From assembly GCF_963924675.1 (NCBI RefSeq), contig NW_027077413.1:1302001-1366000 (forward strand): a stretch of 64,000 nt of DNA. Reading direction: 5' to 3'. Every line of letters starts with the position of its first letter. Position 1 is the first letter of the stretch. This stretch comes from Phocoena phocoena. Its lineage: Eukaryota > Chordata > Mammalia > Artiodactyla > Phocoenidae. A program made the translations under genes and the position numbers. The notes below the pieces were generated by a model, which saw only the letters and a list, made by a program, of their open reading frames with translations, did not search any database and was not told where the DNA came from. Positions 1 through 11,322 of the stretch are shown here, one piece after another.

Positions 1-835
1 ATTTTGATAATGGGATTTATCGGATTTTCACTACTGCGTTTCGGCCGCTGTACACACGCTTGATTCTCTTACGGAGACATATATATCCATGGGTTTTAAG
101 ATTCTTCCTAGTCAGGTATATTCCTAGGCGTTGAATATGTGGTGTTGGTTCCATTTCGTTGAGCAAAGAGTAGGTCTTGTCTATTACATATTTGGCTTAT
201 GGAAAGTTATCTGTGCTAATTACAGTCTCTGGTTTTATGCAGCACCCCAGCGCACCTTTCCCCATAAGCAAGCACTAGTTGGTTTTCTAAATTTGAGACC
301 CTGTTCTGTGTTTTAATTCAGTTCATGTGTAGTCAAGTTTACATTCCGTGCATTAGTGATATCTTATGATGTTTCTTTTTCTGTGTGACGTAGTTCACGT
401 AGAATCACCGTACCTGCATCCACTCACTATGCCGCTACGGGCCTGATGACACAGATTTCATTGCTGTGTGATATTGCATTGCACGTACGTGCCACAACTT
501 CTTTATCCATTTGTTGCTTTCTGGGATATTTACCTGGTACTGTAGACGAGCTTCCTGGGAACACAGCCGTCCCAAACTTTGGGGTGGCTCTCTGTTTTTG
601 ATTTTAATATCCCTAAGGAATAGGACCATAACTGCAATTGCCATAGGCTGTGTTGCTTTATTTCTTACGTGTTTCAGGAAACACCATACACTTCTCCAGG
701 GTGGCTTTTGGCAATTTACATCCTGACAATCAGCATAACAAGGCTCCCTGTTCTCCATATCCTGTCCTACCTTTCTGGATTTTTCACTTTTTTCAGATGG
801 CTCTCTTGCCCAGGGGGCAGTGAGACTTCATTGTA
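1..835 (+). repeat. Satellite monomer U0, right part only
   Basis: The window opens inside a monomer, shortly before the ACATATATATCC landmark at 78. This copy carries the L form of the variant segment (535-664), including CCCTAAGGAATAGG. It has private changes such as TTTGTTGC near 519 and a short GGGGGG run before the next anchor. Confidence 0.95.
535..664 (+). repeat. L form of the variant segment in U0
   Basis: The linked differences from the common N form are CCTGGTACTG, AACTTTGGGG, GGCTCTCTG, CCCTAAGGAATAGG, CAATTGCC and GCTTTATTTC. This copy also has CTTCCTGGG. Confidence 0.9.
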
Positions 836-2582
836 GTGCAGATTTCCTTCACAGGCTTGCCTGGTTGGCCAAAAAGGGCGTATGCGTTTTTTCCTGAATA
901 TATTCAGGAAAAAACGCATACGCCCTTTTTGGCCAAGTGCATCATTGTCGACGTTGTGCCTCTTTTCCTATGCTTTCAGGGCAATTCCAGTCTACCCCCG
1001 GCAATCGTTTTCCTGAAATTCTGCCCCGCTTTCAAGTCCCCTTTGCAGGCTTACTTCAATATACTTTTGGAAGATAGCTGTCATTTATAACTCTGCAGGT
1101 TTGTGAATTACATTGCCCCTGAGCTCCTTTCTTCAACTCTCTTTCTTGTGAGCTGGGCACAAAATCGCAGGATTGCTTCAGGCCCTAATCTGTTTTCAGC
1201 AGGGCACGCTGAGCCTTTGTTTAATTCCTCTTCCTGGTGGGCAATGAGCATTACATTTGCCCGTGCAGACACCTACGGCTAGTCTCTCATTGGTTCTCCC
1301 TAGTCCTGTTCATCTTGCACAGAAATTGCAAGCTGTGCCAAAGAGGAGGTTAAAGGCACTGACTCTCCAAGCGGGGAGAGTGTTAGTAAAGCATCTGGAA
1401 TGGTGAACCCGAGGACCAGGATACGAAAATTGAGATGCATTTTAAATCGTTTCCCAATCACACGGTGGACGATACTCTGGGTTTCCCATGCATGTTTTAG
1501 CTGGAGGAAGAATCCCTTGAACCTGGAGAGTTGGGACCCATGGAATGGGTACCATGCAGTATGACTTCAAAGGGTCTACATTTGCTCACCGAAACTCACC
1601 AATGCTATCAGCCTGAAGTGTCCAGCCTTATGTCTCAACCAGCTCTGGGTGTAGATGTGGTCAATCCCGGTTGCATCACATGCCCTGAGTGAATTATTTA
1701 AGAATTGCTCTCTATTTCACTGTCTTTGTGTTTTGTTTTCGAAATTTATTTTGATAATGGGATTTTTCGGATTTTCACTGCTGCGTTTCGGCCGCTGTAC
1801 ACACCCTTGATTCTCTTACGGAGACATATATATCCATGGGTTTTAAGATTCTTCCTAATCAGGTATATTCCTAGGCGTTGAATATGTGGTGTTGGGTCCA
1901 TTTCGTTGAGCGAGGAGTAGGTCTTGTCTATTACATATTTGGCTTATGGAAAGTTATCTGTGCTAATTTCAGTCTCTGGTTTTATGCAGCACCCCAACGC
2001 ACCTTTCCCCATAAGCAAGCACAAGTTGGTTTTCTAAATTTGAGACCCTGTTCTGTTTTGTAGTTCAGTTCATGTGTAGTCAAGTTTACATTCCGTGTAT
2101 TAGTGATATCTTATGATGTTTCTTTTTCTGTGTGACGTAGTTCACGTAGAATCACCGTACCTGCATCCACTCACTATGCCGCTACGGGCCTGATGACACA
2201 GATTTCATTGCTGAGTGATATTGCATTGCACGTACGTGCCACAACTTCTTTATCCATTTTTTGCTTTCTGGGATATTTACCTGATACTGTAGACGAGCTT
2301 CTTGTGAACACAGCCGTCCCAAATATTGGGGTGGCTGTCTGTTTTTGATTTTAATTTCCGTAAGCTATAGGACCATAAGTGGAAGTGCCATAGGTTGTGT
2401 TGCTTTGTTTCTTACGTGTTTCAGGAAACACCATACACTTCTCCAGAGTGGCTGCTGTCAATTTACATCCTGCCAATCAGCATAACAAGGCTCCCTGTTC
2501 TCCATATCCTGTCCTACCTTTCTGGATTTTACACTTTTTTCAGGTGGCCCTCTTGCCCGGGGGGCAGTGAGACTTCATTGTA
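836..2582 (+). repeat. Satellite monomer U1, 1,747 bp
   Basis: The palindrome at 865-936 is perfect. The part around 1,763-1,920 carries TTTTTCGG, ACACCCTTG, CCTAATCAGG and GAGCGAGG. These are otherwise typical of the 'b' monomers of the dimeric block (U4, U6), so U1 is related to them but sits out of phase. The L/N segment is N. CCAGAGTGGCTGCTGTC near 2,442 is private. Confidence 0.96.
865..936. repeat. 72-bp perfect inverted repeat, reference copy
   Basis: Two 36-bp arms meet without spacer at TA|TA. The outer ends read TTGGCCAAAAAGGGCG and the inner part GTTTTTTCCTGAATA. The element recurs at anchor +29 in every monomer; I count nine perfect full-length copies (starting 865, 6108, 13100, 14847, 20088, 25307, 32313, 46261, 58490), others with 1-4 mismatches, and five with an indel. 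A single strand could fold into a 36-bp stem. The arm resembles the terminal inverted repeat of mariner elements in cetartiodactyls (from memory: GGTTGGCCAAAAAG start and a T-run before CC), as in MADE1-type miniature elements. No flanking TA target duplication is visible, so a mariner origin is inference. Confidence 0.95.
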
Positions 2583-4330
2583 GTGCAGATTTCCTTTACA
2601 GGCTTGCTTGGTTGGCCAAAAAGGGCCTATGCGTTTTTTCCTGAATATATTCAGGAAAAAACGCATACGCACTTTTTGGCCAAGTGCATCATTGTCGACA
2701 TTCTGCCTCTTTTCCTATGCTTTCAGGGCAATTCCTGTCTACCCCCTGCAATCGTTTTCCTGAAATTCTGCCCCGCTTTCAAGTCCCCTTCGCAGGCTTA
2801 CTTCAATATACTTTTGGAAGATAGCTGTCATTTATAACTCTGCAGGTTTGTGAATTACAGTGCCCCTGAGCTCCTTTCTTCACCTCGCTTTCTTGTGAGC
2901 TGGGCACAAACCCGCAAGATTGCTTCAGACCCTAATCTGTTTCCAGCAGGGCACACTGAGCCTTTGTTTAATTCCTCTTCCTGGTGGGCAATGAGCGTTA
3001 CATTTGCCCGTGCAGACACCTACAGCTAGTCTCTCATTGGTTCTCCCTATTCCTGTTCATCTTGCACAGAAATTGCAAGCTGTGCCAAAGAGGAGGTTAA
3101 AGGCACTGACTCTCCAAGCGGGGAGAGTGTTAGTAAAGCATCTGGAATGGTGAACCCGAGGACCAGGATACAAAAACTGAGATGCATTTTAAATCGTTTC
3201 CCAATCACACGGTGGACGATACTCTAGGTTTCTCATGCATGTTTTTTTCCTGGAGGAAGAATCCCTTGAACCTGGAGAGTTGGGACCCATGGAATGGGTA
3301 CCATGCAGTATGACTTCAAAGGGTCTGCATTTGCTCACCGAAACTCACCAATGCTATCAGCCTGAAGTGTCCAGCCTTATGTCTCAACCATCTCTGGGTG
3401 TAGATGTGTTAAATCCCGGTTGCATCACATGCCCTGAGTGAATTATTTAAGAATTGCTCTCTATTTCACTGTCTTTGTGTTTGTTTTCGAAATTTATTTT
3501 GATAATGGGATTTATCGGATTTTCACTGCTGCGTTTTGGCCGCTGTACACACGCTTGATTCTCTTACGGAGACATATATATCCATGGGTTTTAAGATTCT
3601 TCCTAGTCAGGTATATTCCTAGGCGTTGAATATGTGGTGTTGGGTCCATTTCGTTGAGCAAGGAGTAGGTCTTGTCTATTACATATTTGGCTTATGGAAA
3701 GTTATCTGTGTTAATTTCAGTCTCTGGTTTTATGCAGCACCCCAAGGCACCTTTCCCCATAAGCAAGCACTAGTTGCTTTTCTAAATTTGAGACCCTGTT
3801 CTTTTTTGTAATTCAGTTCATGTGTAGTCAAGTTTACATTCCATGTATTAGTGATATCTTATGATGTTTCTTTTTCTGTGTGACGTAGTTCACGTAGAAT
3901 CACCGTACCTGCATCCACTCACTATGCCGCTATGGGCCTGATGACACAGATTTCATTGCTGAGTGATATTGCATTGTATGTACGTGCCACAACTTCTTTA
4001 TCCATTTTTTGCTTTCTGGGATATTTACCTGATACTGTAGACGAGCTTCTTGTGAACACAGCCGTCCCAAATATTGGGGTGGCTCTCTGTTTTTGATTTA
4101 ATTTCCGTAAGCTATAGGACCATAAGTGGAAGTGCCATAGGCTGTGTTGCTTTGTTTCTTACGTGTTTCAGGAAACACCATACACTTCTCCAGGGTGGCT
4201 GCTGACAATTTACATCCTGCCAATCAGCATAACAAGGCTCCCTGTTCTCCATATCCTGTCCTATATTTCTGGATTTTACACTTTTTTCAGATGGCCCTTT
4301 TGCCCGGGGGGGCAGTGAGATTTCATTGTA
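2583..4330 (+). repeat. Satellite monomer U2, 1,748 bp
   Basis: The palindrome at 2612-2683 has two mismatches (GGGCCTATG in the left arm, CGCAC in the right). A cluster of changes near 3,225-3,255 turns the usual GTTTTAGCTGG into a longer T-run and breaks the local frame. From about 3.7 kb the copy takes on 'b' markers (GTTGCTTTT, CCATGTATT, GTATGTACG), marking entry into the dimeric block. It has N-type markers except GGCTCTCTG at about 4,081. Confidence 0.96.
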
Positions 4331-7208
4331 GTGCAGATTTCCTTTACAGGCTTGCTTGGTTGGCCAAAAAGGGCGTATGCGTTTTTTCCTGAATATATTC
4401 AGGAAAAAACGCATACGCACTTTTTGGCCAAGTGCATCATTGTTGACGTTGTGCCTCTTTTCCTATGCTTTCAGGGCAATTCCAGTCTACCCCCTGCAAT
4501 CGTTTTCCTGAAATTCAGCCCCGCTTTCAAGTCCCCTTCGCAGGCTTACTTCAATATATTTTTGGAGGATAGCTGTCATTTATAACTCTGCAGGTTTGTG
4601 AAGTACAGTGCCCCTGAGCTCCTTTCTTCAACTCGCTTTCTTGTGAGCTGGGCACAAAACCGCAGGATTACTTCAGGCACTAATCTGTTTCCAGCAGGGC
4701 ACACTGAGCCTTTGTTTAATTCCTCTTCCTGGTGGGCAATGAGCGTTACATTTGCCCGTGCAGACACCTACAGCTAGTCTCTCATTGGTTCTCCCTATTC
4801 CTGTTCATCTTGCACAGAAATGGCAAGCTGTGCCAAACAGGAGGTTAAAGGCACTGACTCTCCAAGCGGGGAGAGTGTTAGTAAAGCATCTGGAATGGTG
4901 AACCCGAGGACCAGGATACGAAAACTGAGATGCATTTTAAATCGTTTCCCAATCACACGGTGGAGGATACTCTGGGTTTCCCATGCATGTTTTAGCTGGA
5001 GGAAGAATGCCTTGAACCTGGAGATTTGGGACCCATGGAATGGGTACCATGCAGTATGACTTCAAAGGGTCTGCATTTGCTCACCGAAACTCACCAGTGC
5101 TATCAGCCTGAAGTGTCCAGCCTTATGTCTCAACCAGCTCTGAGTGTAGATGTGGTCAATCCCGGTTGCATCACATGCCCTGAGTGAATTATTTAAGAAT
5201 TGCTCTCTATTTCACTGTCTTTGTGTTTTGTTTTCGAAATTTATTTTGATAATGGGATTTATCGGATTTTCACTGCTGCATTTCCGCCGCTGTACACACG
5301 CTTGATTCTCTTACGGAGACATATATATCCATGGGTTTTAAGATTCTTCCTAGTCAGGTATATTCCTAGGCGTTGAATATGTGGTGTTGAGTCCATTTCG
5401 TTGAGCAAGGAGTAGGTCTTCTCTATTACATATTTGGCTTATGGAATGTTATCTGTGCTAATTTCAGTCTCTGGTTTTATGCAGCACCCCAACGCACCTT
5501 TCCCCATAAGCAAGCACTAGTTGGTTTTCTAAATTTGAGACCCTGTTCTGGTTTGTAATTCAGTTCATGTGTAGTCAAGTTTACATTCCGTGTATTAGTG
5601 ATATCTTATGATGTTTCTTTTTCTGTGTGACGTAGTTCACGTAGAATCACCGTACCTGCATCCACCTACTATGCCGCTACGGGCCTGATGACACAGATTT
5701 CATTGCTGAGTGATATTGCATTGCACGTACGTGCCACAACTTCTTTATCCATTTTTTGCTTTCTGGGATATTTACCTGATACTGTAGACGAGCTTCTTGT
5801 GAACACAGCCGTCCCAAATATTGGGGTGGCTGTCTGTTTTTGATTTTAATTTCCGTAAGCTATAGGACCATAAGTGGAAGTGCCATAGGCTGTCTTGCTT
5901 TGTTTCTTACGTGTTTCAGGAAACACCATACACTTCTCCAGGGTGGCTGCTGGCAATTTACATCCTGCCAATCAGCATAACAAGGCTCCCTGTTCTCCAT
6001 ATCCTGTCCTACCTTTCTGGATTTTACACTTTTTTCAGATGGCCCTTTTGCCCGGGGGGGCAGTGAGATTTCATTGTAGTGCAGATTTCCTTTACAGGCT
6101 TGCTTGGTTGGCCAAAAAGGGCGTATGCGTTTTTTCCTGAATATATTCAGGAAAAAACGCATACGCCCTTTTTGGCCAAGTGCATCATTGTCGACGTTCT
6201 GCCTCTTTTCCTATGCTTTCAGGGCAATTCCAGTCTACCCCCTGCAATCGTTTTCCTGAAATTCAGCCCCGCTTTCAAGTCCCCTTCGCAGGCTTACCTC
6301 AATATATTTTTGGAGGATAGCTGTCATTTATAACTCTGCAGGTTTGTGAAGTACAGTGCCCCTGAGCTCCTTTCTTCAACTCGCTTTCTTGTGAGCTGGG
6401 CACAAAACCGCAGGATTGCTTCAGGCCCTAATCTGTTTCCAGCAGGGCACACTGAGCCTTTGTTTAATTCCTCTTCCTGGTGGGCAATGAGCGTTACATT
6501 TGCCCGTGCAGACACCTACAGCTAGTCTCTCATTGGTTCTCCCTATTCCTGTTCATCTTGCACAGAAATGGCAAGCTGTGCCAAACAGGAGGTTAAAGGC
6601 ACTGACTCTCCAAGCGGGGAGAGTGTTAGTAAAGCATCTGGAATGGTGAACCCGAGGACCAGGATACGAAAATTGAGATGCATTTTAAATCGTTTCCCAA
6701 TCACACGGTGGACGATACTCTGGGTTTCCCATGCATGTTTTAGCTGGAGGAAGAATCCCTTGAACCTGGAGAGTTGGGACCCATGGAATGGGTACCATGC
6801 AGTATGACTTCAAAGGGTCTACATTTGCTCACCGAAACTCACCAATGCTATCAGCATGAAGTGTCCAGCCTTATGTCTCAACCAGCTCTGGGTGTAGATG
6901 TGGTCAATCCCGGTTGCATCACATGCCCTGAGTGAATTATTTAAGAATTGCTCTCTATTTCACTGTCTTTGTGTTTTGTTTTCGAAATTTATTTTGATAA
7001 TGGGATTTTTCGGATTTTCACTGCTGCGTTTCGGCCGCTATACACACCCTTGATTCTCTTACGGAGACATATATATCCATGGGTTTTAAGATTCTTCCTA
7101 ATCAGGTATATTCCTAGGCGTTGAATATGTGGTGTTGGGTCCATTTCGTTGAGCGAGTAGTAGGTCTTGTCTATTACATATTTGGCTTATGGAAAGTTAT
7201 CTGTGCTA
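3713..7208 (+). repeat. Dimeric higher-order repeat, copy 1 (~3,496 bp)
   Basis: It holds the end of a 'b' monomer, a complete 'a' monomer and most of the next 'b'. It is bounded on the left where U2 stops matching the sequence 3,496 bp downstream (edge approximate). Markers of both positions repeat at exactly 3,496 bp: anchors 4331, 7827, 11323 for 'a' and 6079, 9575, 13071 for 'b'. Confidence 0.85.
4331..6078 (+). repeat. Satellite monomer U3, 1,748 bp, dimer position a
   Basis: 'a' markers are GTGGAGGATACTC, AAGAATGCCTTG, GCTCTGAGTGTAG, CATTTCCGCCGC and CTTATGGAATG. The palindrome at 4360-4431 has one mismatch (CGCAC in the right arm), shared with the other 'a' copies U5 and U7. Confidence 0.96.
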
Positions 7209-7826
7209 ATTTCAGTCTCTGGTTTTATGCAGCACCCCAAGGCACCTTTCCCCATAAGCAAGCACTAGTTGCTTTTCTAAATTTGAGACCCTGTTCTTTT
7301 TTGTAATTCAGTTCATGTGTAGTCAAGTTTACATTCCATGTATTAGTGATATCTTATGATGTTTCTTTTTCTGTGTGACGTAGTTCACGTAGAATCACCG
7401 TACCTGCATTCACTCACTATGCCGCTATGGGCCTGATGACACAGATTTCATTGCTGAGTGATATTGCATTGTATGTACGTGCCACAACTTCTTTATCCAT
7501 TTTTTGCTTTCTGGGATATTTACCTGATACTGTAGACGAGCTTCTTGGGAACACAGCCGTCCCAAATATTGGGGTGGCTGTCTGTTTTTGATTTTAATTT
7601 CCGTAAGCTATAGGACCATAAGTGGAAGTGCCATAGGCTGTGTTGCTTTGTTTCTTACGTGTTTCAGGAAACACCATACACTTCTCCAGGGTGGCTGCTG
7701 GCAATTTACATCCTGCCAATCAGCATAACAAGGCTCCCTGTTCTCCATATCCTGTCCTACATTTCTGGATTTTACACTTTTTTCAGATGGCCCTTTTGCC
7801 CGGGGGGGCAGTGAGATTTCATTGTA
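6079..7826 (+). repeat. Satellite monomer U4, 1,748 bp, dimer position b
   Basis: The palindrome at 6108-6179 is perfect. 'b' markers are GTGGACGATAC, AAGAATCCCTTG, GTCTACATTT, GGGATTTTTCGG, CGCTATACAC, CCTAATCAGG and GTTGCTTTT. The CpG landmark has decayed to GTATGTACGTGCC near 7,471. Confidence 0.96.
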
Positions 7827-10704
7827 GTGCAGATTTCCTTTACAGGCTTGCTTGGTTGGCCAAAAAGGGCGTATGCGTTTTTTCCTGAATATATTCAGGA
7901 AAAAACGCATACGCACTTTTTGGCCAAGTGCATCATTGTTGACGTTGTGCCTCTTTTCCTATGCTTTCAGGGCAATTCCAGTCTACCCCCTGCAATCGTT
8001 TTCCTGAAATTCAGCCCCGCTTTCAAGTCCCCTTCGCAGGCTTACTTCAATATATTTTTGGAGGATAGCTGTCATTTATAACTCTGCAGGTTTGTGAAGT
8101 ACAGTGCCCCTGAGCTCCTTTCTTCAACTCGCTTTCTTGTGAGCTGGGCACAAAACCGCAGGATTGCTTCAGGCCCTAATCTGTTTCCAGCAGGGCACAC
8201 TGAGCCTTTGTTTAATTCCTCTTCCTGGTGGGCAATGAGCGTTACATTTGCCCCTGCAGACACCTACAGCTAGTCTCTCATTGGTTCTCCCTATTCCTGT
8301 TCATCTTGCACAGAAATGGCAAGCTGTGCCAAACAGGAGGTTAAAGGCACTGACTCTCCAAGCGGGGAGAGTGTTAGTAAAGCATCTGGAATGGTGAACC
8401 CGAGGACCAGGATACGAAAACTGAGATGCATTTTAAATCGTTTCCCAATCACACGGTGGAGGATACTCTGGGTTTCCCATGCATGTTTTAGCTGGAGGAA
8501 GAATGCCTTGAACCTGGAGAGTTGGGACCCATGGAATGGGTACCATGCAGTATGACTTCAAAGGGTCTGCATTTGCTCACCGAAACTCACCAGTGCTATC
8601 AGCCTGAAGTGTCCAGCCTTATGTCTCAACCAGCTCTGAGTGTAGATGTGGTCAATCCCGGTTGCATCACATGCCCTGAGTGAATTATTTAAGAATTGCT
8701 CTCTATTTCACTGTCTTTGTGTTTTGTTTTCGAAATTTATTTTGATAATGGGATTTATCGGATTTTCACTGCTGCATTTCCGCCGCTGTACACACGCTTG
8801 ATTCTCTTACGGAGACATATATATCCATGGGTTTTAAGATTCTTCCTAGTCAGGTATATTCCTAGGCGTTGAATATGTGGTGTTGAGTCCATTTCGTTGA
8901 GCAAGGAGTAGGTCTTGTCTATTACATATTTGGCTTATGGAATGTTATCTGTGCTAATTTCAGTCTCTGGTTTTATGCAGCACCCCAACGCACCTTTCCC
9001 CATAAGCAAGCACTAGTTGGTTTTCTAAATTTGAGACCCTGTTCTGTTTTGTAATTCAGTTCATGTGTAGTCAAGTTTACATTCCGTGTATTAGTGATAT
9101 CTTATGATGTTTCTTTTTCTGTGTGACGTAGTTCACGTAGAATCACCGTACCTGCATCCACTCACTATGCCGCTACGGGCCGGATGACACAGATTTCATT
9201 GCTGAGTGATATTGCATTGCACGTACGTGCCACAACTTCTTTATCCATTTTTTGCTTTCTGGGATATTTACCTGATACTGTAGACGAGCTTCTTGTGAAC
9301 ACAGCCGTCCCAAATATTGGGGTGGCTGTCTGTTTTTGATTTTAATTTCCGTAAGCTATAGGACCATAAGTGGAAGTGCCATAGGCTGTGTTGCTTTGTT
9401 TCTTACGTGTTTCAGGAAACACCATACACTTCTCCAGGGTGGCTGCTGGCAATTTACATCCTGGCAATCAGCATAACAAGGCTCCCTGTTCTCCATATCC
9501 TGTCCTACCTTTCTGGATTTTACACTTTTTTCAGATGGCCCTTTTGCCCGGGGGGGCAGTGAGATTTCATTGTAGTGCAGATTTCCTTTACAGGCTTGCT
9601 TGGTTGGCCAAAAAGGGCGTATGCGTTTTTTCCTGAATATATTCAGGAAAAAACGCATACGCACTTTTTGGCCAAGTGCATCATTGTCGACGTTCTGCCT
9701 CTTTTCCTATGCTTTCAGGGCAATTCCAGTCTACCCCCTGCAATCGTTTTCCTGAAATTCAGCCCCGCTTTCAAGTCCCCTTCGCAGGCTTACTTCAATA
9801 TATTTTTGGAGGATAGCTGTCATTTATAACTCTGCAGGTTTGTGAAGTACAGTGCCCCTGAGCTCCTTTCTTCAACTCGCTTTCTTGTGAGCTGGGCACA
9901 AAACCGCAGGATTGCTTCAGGCCCTAATCTGTTTCCAGCAGGGCACACTGAGCCTTTGTTTAATTCCTCTTCCTGGTGGGCAATGAGCATTACATTTGCC
10001 CGTGCAGACACCTACAGCTAGTCTCTCATTGGTTCTCCCTATTCCTGTTCATCTTGCACAGAAATGGCAAGCTGTGCCAAACAGGAGGTTAAAGGCACTG
10101 ACTCTCCAAGCGGGGAGAGTGTTAGTAAAGCATCTGGAATGGTGAACCCGAGGACCAGGATACGAAAATTGAGATGCATTTTAAATCGTTTCCCAATCAC
10201 ACGGTGGACGATACTCTGGGTTTCCCATGCATGTTTTAGCTGGAGGAAGAATCCCTTGAACCTGGAGAGTTGGGACCCATGGAATGGGTACCATGCAGTA
10301 TGACTTCAAAGGGTCTACATTTGCTCACCGAAACTCACCAATGCTATCAGCATGAAGTGTCCAGCCTTATGTCTCAACCAGCTCTGGGTGTAGATGTGGT
10401 CAATCCCGGTTGCATCACATGCCCTGAGTGAATTATTTAAGAATTGCTCTCTATTTCACTGTCTTTGTGTTTTGTTTTCGAAATTTATTTTGATAATGGG
10501 ATTTTTCGGATTTTCACTGCTGCGTTTCGGCCGCTATACACACCCTTGATTCTCTTACGGAGACATATATATCCATGGGTTTTAAGATTCTTCCTAATCA
10601 GGTATATTCCTAGGCGTTGAATATGTGGTGTTGGGTCCATTTCGTTGAGCGAGGAGTAGGTCTTGTCTATTACATATTTGGCTTATGGAAAGTTATCTGT
10701 GCTA
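7209..10704 (+). repeat. Dimeric higher-order repeat, copy 2 (3,496 bp)
   Basis: The middle copy, with both marker sets intact. It differs from copy 1 at scattered single bases, for example CTTGTCTATT against CTTCTCTATT in the 'a' monomer. Confidence 0.88.
7827..9574 (+). repeat. Satellite monomer U5, 1,748 bp, dimer position a
   Basis: It shares the full 'a' marker set with U3, 3,496 bp upstream. The palindrome at 7856-7927 has one mismatch. Private changes include CCCCTGCAGAC near 8,250 and GGGCCGGATGAC near 9,178. Confidence 0.96.
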
Positions 10705-11322
10705 ATTTCAGTCTCTGGTTTTATGCAGCACCCCAAGGCACCTTTCCCCATAAGCAAGCACTAGTTGCTTTTCTAAATTTGAGACCCTGTTCTTTTTTGT
10801 AATTCAGTTCATGTGTAGTCAAGTTTACATTCCATGTATTAGTGATATCTTATGATGTTTCTTTTTCTGTGTGACGTAGTTCACGTAGAATCACCGTACC
10901 TGCATTCACTCACTATGCCGCTATGGGCCTGATGACACAGATTTCATTGCTGAGTGATATTGCATTGTATGTACGTGCCACAACTTCTTTATCCATTTTT
11001 TGCTTTCTGGGATATTTACCTGATACTGTAGACGAGCTTCTTGGGAACACAGCCGTCCCAAATATTGGGGTGGCTGTCTGTTTTTGATTTTAATTTCCGT
11101 TAGCTATAGGACCATAAGTGGAAGTGCCATAGGCTGTGTTGCTTTGTTTCTTACGTGTTTCAGGAAACACCATACACTTCTCCAGGGTGGCTGCTGGCAA
11201 TTTACATCCTGCCAATCAGCATAACAAGGCTCCCTGTTCTCCATATCCTGTCCTACATTTCTGGATTTTACACTTTTTTCAGATGGCCCTTTTGCCCGGG
11301 GGGGCAGTGAGATTTCATTGTA
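9575..11322 (+). repeat. Satellite monomer U6, 1,748 bp, dimer position b
   Basis: It shares the 'b' markers of U4 at a 3,496-bp offset, including GTATGTACG near 10,967. The palindrome at 9604-9675 has the CGCAC mismatch that elsewhere in this block marks 'a' copies, so the start of this monomer looks exchanged with an 'a' copy. Confidence 0.95.

Noticed and set aside
70..95. TATA-like ACATATATATCC followed by CCATGG, once per monomer, as a promoter with start codon.
   Set aside because: The ATG opens no frame of useful length and there is no other promoter element that I can recognise. AT-rich motifs of this size occur by chance.
381..405. GTGACGTAGTTCACGTAG as a CRE-like or nuclear-receptor-like site.
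   Set aside because: It matches only half of a CRE (TGACG) and is simply a direct repeat of ACGTAG nine bases apart. No context supports regulation.
865..936. Reading the repeated inverted repeats as a CRISPR array or as bacterial terminators.
   Set aside because: Spacing is about 1.7 kb with homologous, not unique, sequence between. Monomer size and higher-order structure are those of eukaryotic satellite DNA.
836..1090. An 84-codon open frame starting at the anchor GTG, present in about thirty monomers and crossing the palindrome.
   Set aside because: It begins with GTG, not ATG, recurs only because the monomer recurs, and is broken by indels where they occur. Its 'conserved' peptide is partly the palindrome read in frame. 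No promoter, splice or codon pattern supports coding.
1665..1681. Possible CENP-B box (minus strand, NTTCGNNNNANNCGGGN) around TCCCGGTTGCATCACAT, repeated per monomer.
   Set aside because: Only seven of nine core bases match, and the TTCG half is disrupted in the copies I checked. A functional box cannot be claimed, though a pattern scan of all monomers would settle it.
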